A stretch of 40,063 bases of DNA. It comes from Candidatus Neomarinimicrobiota bacterium (GTDB lineage Bacteria > Fidelibacterota > UBA8477 > JABMPR01). A program made the position numbers and the translations under genes. This document shows, piece by piece, positions 1 to 7,818 of the stretch; positions within the stretch are counted from its first letter, which is position 1; each line of letters opens with the position of its first letter. The stretch spans positions 1 to 40,063 of the forward strand of contig JADHUM010000038.1 in NCBI GenBank assembly GCA_016784545.1. The letters are read 5' to 3'. The notes under the pieces were generated by a model that was not told the origin of the DNA, did not search any database, and saw only the letters and a program-made list of their open reading frames with translations.

Positions 1-143
1 AATTAATAACAAGAATAAATACAACTTATCTAGTTTATTATCAAAAGGTTACGCATGATCTGTCTAGTCGCGGGATCGAAACCCTAACTAAGTATCCTCT
101 ATTGGACCCCCGTTTTCACACAGCCTCTTAATTCGGGTGTTTT
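1..143. other. Non-coding left edge, possible insertion-sequence end
   Basis: I see no gene here. The stretch lies downstream of the leftward deacetylase. At 112-127 the minus strand reads GAGGCTGTGTGAAAAC, which resembles the terminal inverted repeats of IS1182-like elements and the motif at 13401-13414. If it is an IS end, the element body would lie to the left, mostly outside the window. No transposase reading frame is visible in the bases available, so the call is weak. Confidence 0.3.
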
Positions 144-917
144 TTAATACTCGGGCTTAAGCCAACTCTCGAGAATCTTGCCATCCCCTGCCATGTTAAT
201 CAATTGTTGCTGTAATACTTCCAGGGGAGCCAAAGGATTGGCGAATATTTTTGCCTGGAAAAGTGGCATACTATCATGGAGGTAAACCCCCAGGCGAGGA
301 ACAAAACGGCCGGCCCATTTTGGCAATCCCGTAAGGGGATAGGAAATGGCGACCTGGGTGTACCCAGCCTGTTCAATCTGGGATATCAGGTCTGAATTCC
401 AGGCGTTGAATGGTGGACAAAAGGTCGTGACCTCACTCCCAATTCGATCTTCAATGTTTTTTTTTGAGCTCAGCAATTCATTTCTGATTTCGTTTGTATC
501 CATGGCGATAAGACGACGATGGGTCTTCCCATGAGAACCTATCTCCCACCCCTTCTCATGTAAGCTGCGGAGTTCAGACCAATTCATGTGGCTGATCTGT
601 CTGCTTTCAGGAAAATAGTCCCAGCTATTTTTCTTACCCACATAGTCTGTGATAGCGAACACGGTTGCAACTCCGCCAACTGTTTCCAGAATGGGTACTG
701 CGAATTCGTTGATGCAGGAATAGCCATCATCAAAAGTGACCAGTATCTGATTTTGGGAATCATCATAGTCTTTAATATTTGAAAACGAAAAGCCCAAATG
801 CTGGAGTGCCAACATTTGGGCTCTAAACTGGCGAGGTGTCGTTGTTGTAACTCCCCACTCATAATCTTCAGAGACCTTGTGATACACAAGACCCCTGTTA
901 TAAACGGGGAAGGCCAA
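144..917 (-). CDS. Polysaccharide deacetylase (NodB-homology) family protein
   Basis: Predicted metal-dependent carbohydrate esterase/deacetylase of the NodB fold, acting on N- or O-acetylated polysaccharide. Of 257 residues, the N-terminal half carries TFDDGY (catalytic Asp63, metal Asp64) and SHGKTH (metal-binding His129 and His133), the first two NodB motifs. The usual R-P-P motif is replaced by a C-P-P segment near residue 167, so motif 3 is divergent. No signal peptide is evident, so the substrate may be cytoplasmic or the export route unusual. The start is a TTG three bases after the alanine dehydrogenase stop, which suggests translational coupling; an internal ATG at codon 35 is less likely because the N-terminus fits the family. 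The substrate is unknown. Confidence 0.82.
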   Translation of the reverse strand: MAFPVYNRGLVYHKVSEDYEWGVTTTTPRQFRAQMLALQHLGFSFSNIKDYDDSQNQILVTFDDGYSCINEFAVPILETVGGVATVFAITDYVGKKNSWDYFPESRQISHMNWSELRSLHEKGWEIGSHGKTHRRLIAMDTNEIRNELLSSKKNIEDRIGSEVTTFCPPFNAWNSDLISQIEQAGYTQVAISYPLTGLPKWAGRFVPRLGVYLHDSMPLFQAKIFANPLAPLEVLQQQLINMAGDGKILESWLKPEY

Positions 918-920
918 ACT

Positions 921-2036
921 TTAGCTCAACACCTTTGAAACGGGAGTATACTCCAGACCAAAAGCTTCAGCTACTGCTTCACAGGTAACCTTACCGTCTA
1001 CCATATTTAAACCAAGTGCAAAGTTTTCGTCTGCTCTCAATGCTTCCTTGACACCTTTATTGGCTAATTTGATTATATAGGGTAAAGTTGCATTGGTTAG
1101 GGCTTTCGTGGAAGTATAGGGTACAGCGCCAGGCATATTGGCAACACAATAATGTAGCACACCGTCAACCATGAAGGTTGGATTTTCATGCGTCGTGGGC
1201 CTACAAGTCTCAACACAACCACCTTGGTCAACAGCTACATCAACAATAACTGAGCCCGGCTTCATTTCACTAAGCATTTCGCGGGTGATAAGTTTTGGAG
1301 CTTTAGCCCCAGGAAGCAGTACTGCTCCTATCACAAGATCAACTGCTGGCAATAATTCGCGGATATTGGCAGGTGAACTATAAATTGTGCTCACATTCTT
1401 GGGCATAATATCATCCAGGTACCGCAGGCGATTCAGATCAATATCCATGATGGTGACATTGGCACCCATACCGGCAGCGATCTTGGTGGCGTGGGTACCA
1501 ACGGTACCACCACCTAAGACTAACACAATTGCAGGTTTTACACCGGGAACTCCGCCCAATAAAACGCCACGACCACCACTGGTGTGCTCGAGGTATTTGG
1601 CTCCTTCTTGTGTAGCCATTCGCCCGGCTACTTCACTCATGGGCTCAAGAAGAGGTAATTTTTTGGTTCTGTCTTCAACGGTCTCATAAGCAACCGCCCA
1701 GGCATTGGTTTTAAGAAAATCTCTGGTAAGTGTTTCATCAGCAGCAAAGTGAAAATAAGTAAATACAATTTGACCTGGACGAGCTCTGGCTATCTCAACT
1801 GGTTGTGGTTCTTTCACCTTGACGATCATATCAGCATCAGCCCAAATCTTATCAACATCGGCTTCTATGGTCCCTCCGACTTCCTCATACATCTCGTTGG
1901 TAAAACCACTGTTGATACCACCATTGTCCTCAATGAGGACTTTGTGACCATTCATGACCAACGATTCAACCCCACCTGGAGTCATCGCAATACGATTTTC
2001 ATTTGTTTTAATTTCTGCAGGTACTCCGACGATCAT
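921..2036 (-). CDS. ald: Alanine dehydrogenase
   Basis: NAD-dependent L-alanine dehydrogenase (L-alanine + NAD + water to pyruvate + ammonia + NADH), cytoplasmic hexamer in characterised relatives. The 371-residue protein has the typical N-terminus IGVPxE-like with Arg15, the KVKEP segment (Lys75), catalytic His96 in FHFAAD, a Rossmann motif VLGGGTVGTHA at about 174-184 and Asp270 in VDVAVDQGG, the same spacing as in known Ald enzymes. The frame is open for 60 more codons upstream, but the ATG at 2036 is preceded by a perfect AAGGAGG at the right distance and gives the canonical N-terminus, so I reject the longer form. It lies 79 bases after the M16 peptidase gene and 3 bases before the deacetylase. 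Confidence 0.96.
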   Translation of the reverse strand: MIVGVPAEIKTNENRIAMTPGGVESLVMNGHKVLIEDNGGINSGFTNEMYEEVGGTIEADVDKIWADADMIVKVKEPQPVEIARARPGQIVFTYFHFAADETLTRDFLKTNAWAVAYETVEDRTKKLPLLEPMSEVAGRMATQEGAKYLEHTSGGRGVLLGGVPGVKPAIVLVLGGGTVGTHATKIAAGMGANVTIMDIDLNRLRYLDDIMPKNVSTIYSSPANIRELLPAVDLVIGAVLLPGAKAPKLITREMLSEMKPGSVIVDVAVDQGGCVETCRPTTHENPTFMVDGVLHYCVANMPGAVPYTSTKALTNATLPYIIKLANKGVKEALRADENFALGLNMVDGKVTCEAVAEAFGLEYTPVSKVLS

Positions 2037-2115
2037 ATTCGCCTCCTTATGATAATGATTGGACGGTTGTGCATGTCCACACTCGAAAATCTCGAAATCC
2101 CCTGGGGACTGTCCT

Positions 2116-3357
2116 CTAGACTGCGCTGGCCGGTTCCAAAATGCTTGTAAAAAACATATCTGGATTGAACAATTCTCGTGCCAAGACTTGAATTCTATGG
2201 ACATCAATCGCTTCAATCTTTTTGAGAAATTTATCTAGATCAATATTTTCACCATAATATATCTGCTGGCGACCCAGTCGCATCATACGTCTCTCCATGG
2301 ATTCGTCACCCATGACTATCCCGGATTTGTATTGAGCCTTGACCATTTCCAGTTCAGCATCACTGACAGGATCATTGACCATTTTTTCAAGCTCTATAAG
2401 ACTTAACTCAACAGCAAGATCACGTTTTGCTGGATCTGTGGCCAGATAAACACCAAATGACCCTGTATCACGATACAGATTCACAAAAGAAAATATTTGA
2501 TAAGCAACACCGTGGGCTTCCCGAATGTTCTGAAATAACCTGGAGCTCATTCCCCCGCTAAGGATTGAATTTAATACGGCGATATCGTACCGTCGTTCAT
2601 CAAATACCGAGAATATTGGCAAACCGGTGATGAGATGACTCTGTTGAATATCCTTGGTTCTGACTTCCTTACCTGGTTTATAGCTTGAGGGGTCGATAGC
2701 TTCAAAAATATTTACCCCTGATCCAGGTCGATCATATCGGGTTTCAATTAATTTCACCAGATCCTGGTGATCTACAAAGCCAGCAGCCACAATAATTGTA
2801 TTCTCCGGGCTGTAGTTTCTATCCAGATATGTTGTCAAGGCCTCAGGTGTGAAGTCTTTAATAGAAGTCTCATTTCCCAGAATGGGCTTCCCAATTGAAT
2901 TATCGGGATAAAGGAATTCTTCAAAAGTATCAAAAGCCAATTCTTCCGGGACATCTTTGCTATCGCGCAATTCATCCAGAACAACGGATTTTTCTCGTTC
3001 TATTTCGGCTGAAGGGAAAGTTGGATGGAGCAATAAATCTGAGAGTACGTCAACGGCCTCTTCCAGATACTCGCTGAGAAATCTGGCATGATAGCAAGTG
3101 TACTCTTTGGTGGTAAAGGCATTGAGGTGGCCACCCACGCTCTCCAGAGAGGATGCAATTTCAAAGGTAGACCGATTTTTGGTACCTTTAAAAACTGTAT
3201 GCTCCAGGAAATGTGAGATGCCAGCCAGGGGTGCAGGTTCATAGCGACTGCCTGCTCTCACCCAGATGCCTAAAGCCACCGAACGGACTGTGTCCACCGT
3301 TTCAGTAACGATGGTCAGTCCGTTCGATAGTGTCGTTTGCTTACGAAGTGAGGTCAC
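2116..3357 (-). CDS. M16 family zinc metallopeptidase (processing-peptidase-like)
   Basis: Insulinase/mitochondrial-processing-peptidase type zinc protease of 413 residues. The inverted zinc motif HFLEH is at 49-53, and the third ligand Glu129 follows 76 residues later, the expected spacing, so the catalytic N-terminal domain looks active. The C-terminal half is the second M16 domain (AxxGxV-like segment near 190). No signal peptide is visible, as in the Bacillus YmxG-like members that sit beside pnp. The start is GTG, 9 bases after the pnp stop. This pnp-M16 linkage is widespread in bacteria, and the peptidase substrate is generally unknown. Confidence 0.92.
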   Translation of the reverse strand: MTSLRKQTTLSNGLTIVTETVDTVRSVALGIWVRAGSRYEPAPLAGISHFLEHTVFKGTKNRSTFEIASSLESVGGHLNAFTTKEYTCYHARFLSEYLEEAVDVLSDLLLHPTFPSAEIEREKSVVLDELRDSKDVPEELAFDTFEEFLYPDNSIGKPILGNETSIKDFTPEALTTYLDRNYSPENTIIVAAGFVDHQDLVKLIETRYDRPGSGVNIFEAIDPSSYKPGKEVRTKDIQQSHLITGLPIFSVFDERRYDIAVLNSILSGGMSSRLFQNIREAHGVAYQIFSFVNLYRDTGSFGVYLATDPAKRDLAVELSLIELEKMVNDPVSDAELEMVKAQYKSGIVMGDESMERRMMRLGRQQIYYGENIDLDKFLKKIEAIDVHRIQVLARELFNPDMFFTSILEPASAV

Positions 3358-3366
3358 TTCAGCAAT

Positions 3367-5562
3367 TTACCGACGATTGTTATCCCGACGAGGTCCGCGA
3401 TCCCGACCGCCACGATCTCTGCCACCACCGCGATTGTTATCACGTGCTGGACGAGGTCTCTTTGGTGGTTCAACGTAACCTTCTGGCATTTCGAGAAGTG
3501 CTTTGCGACTCAAGTTGTAGCGACCACTGTCATCGACTTCCATCAATTTAACTCTGACGGTATCACCGATATTGATAACATCTTCAACTTTTTCTACACG
3601 GGTATATTCAAGGTCGCTGATATGAATCAGTCCCTGCTTGCCTGGTAAAAATTCTACAAAAGCACCAAATGACATTAAGCGTACCACTTTGGCATCAAAC
3701 TCTTCACCTGCAACGGGTACACGGACAATTCCGTTAATCCGTTCAGCAGCGGCTTCTGCGCCTTCTGCAGTTTCTGCAAAGACAAACACAATACCTTCCT
3801 GATCGATCTCCACAGTTGCGCCGGTATCAGCCTGGATGGCTTTGATGATTTTACCCTGTGGTCCAATGACATCACCAATCTGATCAGGTTTGATTCTGAT
3901 AGTAATGAATCTAGGAGCATGTGGGGAAAGTTCTTCACGTGCAGCTGGCATGGCAGCTTCCATGATGTCAATGATGTGCTCGCGACCTTCTTTTGCCTGA
4001 ATCAAAGCTTCGGTCATGAGTTTAGCACTGATACCCTCGATCTTGAGGTCCATCTGGATCGCATTGATACCGTCTTTTGTTCCTGTGACCTTGAAATCCA
4101 TATCACCATAGTGATCTTCATCTCCAAGGATATCAGAAAGTACGGAAAAACGCTTTCCATCACTGATGAGTCCCATGGCGATTCCAGCAACTGTTTTGTT
4201 GATGGGAACACCAGCATCCATAAGCGCTAATGATCCACCACAAACACTTGCCATGGAAGATGAGCCATTAGACTCGAGAATCTCAGATACGAGACGTACT
4301 GTATAAGGAAAATCTTCCTTACCAGGCAGGAAAGGTCTGAGACTACGCTCAGCCAGGTTTCCATGACCAATTTCGCGACGACCAGTAAAACCAATGCGAC
4401 CTGTCTCACCTACACAATAGGGTGGGAAGTTATAATGGAGATAGAATGACTTTTTATAGTCCTGATCCACATTGTCGATGATTTGCTCATCTAACTTGGT
4501 ACCCAGTGTTGTTATAACTAATGCCTGGGTTTCACCCCTGGTAAACAGAGCTGAGCCATGCACTCGAGGCAAGACACCAACTTCAGCAGTGATCTGACGG
4601 ATATCTTTCAATCCACGACCATCAACGCGCTGACCCTTGGCCATAATTCTTTCCCGAATGTTGGCTTTGAGACGATTGCTAAAAACTTCTCCAACTACCT
4701 TGAGGTGATCAGGATAAGTTTCTTCGAATTTGGCAAGCAGTTCATCTTTTGCTGCATCACGTGCTTCTTGACGTTCTAATTTCAAAACAATTGAGTTCAA
4801 TTTGGTAAGCATGTCTTCATCAATTGATGCGTCCACATCAGCAACGATGGCTGCTTTGGTCTCATCCACTTTGAGTTCACGTTTTACGGGTTTGATCTCA
4901 TCAATGATGCTCTGCTGGAAAGCCACAACTTCTGAAATGGCTTTCTGGGCGAAGACAAGTGCTTCCACCATGACTTCTTCAGATACTTCATTGGCTTGAC
5001 CTTCCACCATAACCACATCAGTTGCCGTACCAGTAATGGTAACATCCATTTCTGATTCTTCTGCCTGGGCATAGGTTGGGTTGAGAATGAGTTCGCCATT
5101 AATACGACCTACATGAACTGAGGCTACAGGGCCATTCCAGGGGATATCGGAGATGGACAGTGCAAATGAGGCACCAATAGTACCCAATGAATCAGCTGTG
5201 TTCTCACCATCACTTGAAACAACAGTTATCATAACCTGAGTTTCATTGTTAAAATTTTCAGGGAAAAGCGGACGAATAGGTCTATCCGTCATGCGAGAAC
5301 TGAGAATCTCTTTCTCAGAAGGTCGTGCTTCCCTTTTGAAAAAGCCACCGGGAATTTTTCCACCGGCATAAGCTTTTTCTCTATATTCGACTTGCAGTGG
5401 GAAAAAATCCCTGCTATTGTCTTCATGTTTTGATGCAGTAGCTGCCACGAGGACAGCAGTCTCACCATACATGGCGAGCACGAAGCCACCAGCTTGTCTG
5501 GCCATACGACCGGTTTCAAGACTAAGCGTGCGTCCGCCCAACATCATTTCTTTTTTAATCAA
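3367..5562 (-). CDS. pnp: Polyribonucleotide nucleotidyltransferase (PNPase)
   Basis: Phosphorolytic 3'-to-5' exoribonuclease, a trimeric core enzyme of RNA turnover. The 731 residues contain two RNase PH domains with the all-alpha linker between them (about 1-550), a KH domain near 555-610 (GPQGKIIKAIQ), an S1 domain near 620-690 (FGAFVEFLPG, GLIHISDL) and a basic Arg/Gly-rich tail (repeats of RGG and RDRG) after about residue 700. The start is TTG: GGAG sits five bases upstream, and the protein then begins IKKEMMLGGRTL, matching family N-termini, whereas the ATG at codon 6 lacks a ribosome binding site. It follows rpsO, the classic rpsO-pnp pair. Confidence 0.97.
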   Translation of the reverse strand: MIKKEMMLGGRTLSLETGRMARQAGGFVLAMYGETAVLVAATASKHEDNSRDFFPLQVEYREKAYAGGKIPGGFFKREARPSEKEILSSRMTDRPIRPLFPENFNNETQVMITVVSSDGENTADSLGTIGASFALSISDIPWNGPVASVHVGRINGELILNPTYAQAEESEMDVTITGTATDVVMVEGQANEVSEEVMVEALVFAQKAISEVVAFQQSIIDEIKPVKRELKVDETKAAIVADVDASIDEDMLTKLNSIVLKLERQEARDAAKDELLAKFEETYPDHLKVVGEVFSNRLKANIRERIMAKGQRVDGRGLKDIRQITAEVGVLPRVHGSALFTRGETQALVITTLGTKLDEQIIDNVDQDYKKSFYLHYNFPPYCVGETGRIGFTGRREIGHGNLAERSLRPFLPGKEDFPYTVRLVSEILESNGSSSMASVCGGSLALMDAGVPINKTVAGIAMGLISDGKRFSVLSDILGDEDHYGDMDFKVTGTKDGINAIQMDLKIEGISAKLMTEALIQAKEGREHIIDIMEAAMPAAREELSPHAPRFITIRIKPDQIGDVIGPQGKIIKAIQADTGATVEIDQEGIVFVFAETAEGAEAAAERINGIVRVPVAGEEFDAKVVRLMSFGAFVEFLPGKQGLIHISDLEYTRVEKVEDVINIGDTVRVKLMEVDDSGRYNLSRKALLEMPEGYVEPPKRPRPARDNNRGGGRDRGGRDRGPRRDNNRR

Positions 5563-5576
5563 AATATCTCCAATTC

Positions 5577-5846
5577 CTATTTACGTATACCAAGCTTTGT
5601 AATTAAAGCTTTGTATTCAGCTGCATCACTTTTCTGGATGTAGCGTAGCAGGCGGCGACGTTGCCCAACCATTTTGAGCAAGCCACGGCGGCTGTGGTGG
5701 TCTTTTTTGTAGGCTTTCAAATGCTCTGTCAGATTTTTAATCTGAGTCGTGAGAATAGCAACCTGAACACTTGTTGATCCGGTATCATTCCCATTTTCGC
5801 CATATTCCTTGACGAGAGCGGCCTTTTCTTCTTTTGTTATTGACAT
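5577..5846 (-). CDS. rpsO: 30S ribosomal protein S15
   Basis: Primary 16S rRNA-binding protein of the small subunit, 89 residues, exactly the family length. Recognisable segments are TGSTSVQVA, the helix [18 protein letters not shown] and the [10 protein letters not shown] motif. The frame stays open six codons upstream, but that extension would place the perfect ribosome binding site GAAGGAGG inside the coding region; the ATG at 5846 lies seven bases after it and gives the standard MSITKEEK start. It lies 10 bases downstream of ribF and 14 bases before pnp, so it is cotranscribed with both. Confidence 0.97.
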   Translation of the reverse strand: MSITKEEKAALVKEYGENGNDTGSTSVQVAILTTQIKNLTEHLKAYKKDHHSRRGLLKMVGQRRRLLRYIQKSDAAEYKALITKLGIRK

Positions 5847-5856
5847 GTGTCCTCCT

Positions 5857-6816
5857 TCAGACATCCCGATAATTTTCGATTATCGCTAAACACGTTTTCT
5901 TATCGTTTTCTAATTGTTTTATTAAATCATCCACACTGGAAAATTTCTTTTCATCTCTTAATTTTTGTAAGAACTCAAGAATGACATCTTGCTCATACAA
6001 ATTTTCTTTGCCTTCAGGGATATTGAAGAGATTCACTTCAATTGTAATCTCAGTCCCTTCCTTGAAGGTTGGACGAACCCCAATATTGCACATTCCAAAG
6101 CTGGAAAACTCATCTGTTTTTACCCGTGCAAGATACACGCCCTTATTCGGGATCAACTTATTTTCCGCATGCGGATCAATATTCGCTGTGGGAAAATTAA
6201 GGCTCTGTCCCCTCTCATCGCCATGGACCACTGTGCCAAATATTGTGAAGGCGTGGCCTAACATGGCATTGGCCAGATCCAACCTATCAGATTGAATGTG
6301 GTCTCTGATCAAAGTACTGCTGACTGGTACATCCTCATTATTTATGGGACCTACCACGCTAACTTCATAGCCATTGGTTTTACCACGCTCGCATAGCCAT
6401 TCAGCATCACCGGTACGATTGTGACCAAACCGATGATCATAGCCTACCACAACATGTTCGACCCGAAGGGTATCTTCAAGAACCCTTTCAGCAAACTCAT
6501 CTGCTTCCATGCTGGAAAATCCACGATTGAAATCAAGAACCAGAAGAAAATCTACAGGAGCATAATGCTCAATAAGAAACGCTCTTTCTTCAATTCCAGT
6601 CAATAAACGGATGGGTCTTCGATGGCTATCTCTCAACAATTCTTGTGGATGAGGATGGAAAGTGATGACTACTGATGGCAATCCACGGTCCTGAGCCTCA
6701 GATATACATCTTTCAATCAAGGACTGATGACCACGATGAATACCATCAAAACTGCCGATGGTAGCAACGCAACCGGTCAGTTCAGGAAAGTCTTCTAGGC
6801 TGCGGACAATTTCCAT
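5857..6816 (-). CDS. ribF: Bifunctional riboflavin kinase / FAD synthetase
   Basis: Makes FMN from riboflavin and then FAD from FMN, in the cytoplasm. Of 319 residues, the N-terminal nucleotidyltransferase domain shows [11 protein letters not shown] near 22-32 and a TFHPHP segment near 52. The C-terminal riboflavin kinase domain has [15 protein letters not shown] near 200-214, whose PTAN signature binds metal and nucleotide. Length and domain order are normal. It overlaps the end of truB by 22 bases, as is common in this translation-gene cluster. Confidence 0.96.
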   Translation of the reverse strand: MEIVRSLEDFPELTGCVATIGSFDGIHRGHQSLIERCISEAQDRGLPSVVITFHPHPQELLRDSHRRPIRLLTGIEERAFLIEHYAPVDFLLVLDFNRGFSSMEADEFAERVLEDTLRVEHVVVGYDHRFGHNRTGDAEWLCERGKTNGYEVSVVGPINNEDVPVSSTLIRDHIQSDRLDLANAMLGHAFTIFGTVVHGDERGQSLNFPTANIDPHAENKLIPNKGVYLARVKTDEFSSFGMCNIGVRPTFKEGTEITIEVNLFNIPEGKENLYEQDVILEFLQKLRDEKKFSSVDDLIKQLENDKKTCLAIIENYRDV

Positions 6817-7463
6817 TTTTCAATAAACTCTGGTATGCTCAAGGCATCCTCTACGCGATAGTCACCTATGGCAGTTCTTTTTAATTCTTTTACGTGGGCT
6901 AATGTGCCCAGTTTTTGAGCGATATCTTCGGCCAGAACCCTGATGTAAGTTCCCCTACCGCAATTCACTCTTATATTTATTTGATCAGAACTCCATGAAC
7001 TGAGCTCAATATTATATATCGACACGATAGATGGTTTACGTTCAATGACCTTACCCTTGCGAGCCAGTTTATAAAGCTTTTGACCATTAACCTTCTTGGC
7101 AGAATACATGGGAGGTATCTGTTCTATATCCCCCTGAAATTCAGCCAGTGCACTTAAAATCATCGTTTCAGATAAGTCAGGTACTGTGCCAGATTCAGTA
7201 ATGGTTCCAGTGCGATCTCCAGTATCCGTCCTATTTCCCAGCAGAATTTCTGCATCATAGGTCTTAGGCATATCCATAAATTCGCTCTGACGTTTGGTAT
7301 TTTTGCCTGTTAAAATGATGAGGACCCCTGTGGCAAATGGATCCAGAGTGCCGGCATGCCCGACTTTCTTAATCCTGGTCGTGTATCTGACCTTCTGAAC
7401 CACGTCAAAACTGGTCCAATCCATGGGTTTGTCAATATTAATGATATGCTCGGGGACAATCAT
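6795..7463 (-). CDS. truB: tRNA pseudouridine(55) synthase
   Basis: Converts U55 of the tRNA T-loop to pseudouridine. The catalytic motif GHAGTLDPFATGVL holds the nucleophile Asp41. The protein has 222 residues, clearly shorter than the roughly 300 of E. coli TruB, because it ends soon after the catalytic domain (SIPEFIEKW) and lacks most of the C-terminal PUA-like region; such short forms are known. The ATG overlaps the rbfA stop as ATGA, so translation is probably coupled, and its 3' end overlaps ribF. Confidence 0.95.
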   Translation of the reverse strand: MIVPEHIINIDKPMDWTSFDVVQKVRYTTRIKKVGHAGTLDPFATGVLIILTGKNTKRQSEFMDMPKTYDAEILLGNRTDTGDRTGTITESGTVPDLSETMILSALAEFQGDIEQIPPMYSAKKVNGQKLYKLARKGKVIERKPSIVSIYNIELSSWSSDQINIRVNCGRGTYIRVLAEDIAQKLGTLAHVKELKRTAIGDYRVEDALSIPEFIEKWKLSAA

Positions 7464-7795
7464 AGATCTTTCATCACCCGATTCATCTTATCAGCATATC
7501 CCAGTGAATCATCAATGAAGAACCTCAACTCCGGTACATACTTGAGAGGTACTTCCTTACCCACATGAAAACGAGCGCGGCCATTGTGTTGCTCTAAAGT
7601 TTTAAATGTGAATGCAACATCCTCTTCGTTCCCATATATGGAAAAATAGACATATGCGATTTTTAAATCCGGAGTCATTTTTGCATTGGTAACAGAAACA
7701 AAACCCGGCGTAGCATTAGCCAGGTTCAATATCAGATATTCAGCTACTGCTGCCCTGATGGCCTCTGCGACCCGTTTTTGTCTTGCAATACCCAT
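7460..7795 (-). CDS. rbfA: 30S ribosome-binding factor A
   Basis: Small KH-fold assembly factor needed for late 16S rRNA maturation. The 111-residue protein shows the family pattern: an N-terminal R-x-x-R-V-A-E-x-I-R helix, the VSVTNAKMTPDLKIAYVYFS strands and the C-terminal VPELRFFIDDSLGYADKMNRV helix (shown here only in part). It lies 23 bases after infB and overlaps truB by four bases. No clear ribosome binding site precedes its ATG, which fits translational coupling to infB. Confidence 0.93.
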   Translation of the reverse strand: MGIARQKRVAEAIRAAVAEYLILNLANATPGFVSVTNAKMTPDLKIAYVYFSIYGNEEDVAFTFKTLEQHNGRARFHVGKEVPLKYVPELRFFIDDSLGYADKMNRVMKDL

Positions 7796-7818
7796 TTAGT
7801 TTACTTTATCCGACAAGG

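Noticed and set aside
2037-2216. 60-codon N-terminal extension of alanine dehydrogenase
   Set aside because: It overlaps the M16 gene and includes a perfect ribosome binding site for the canonical start at 2036.
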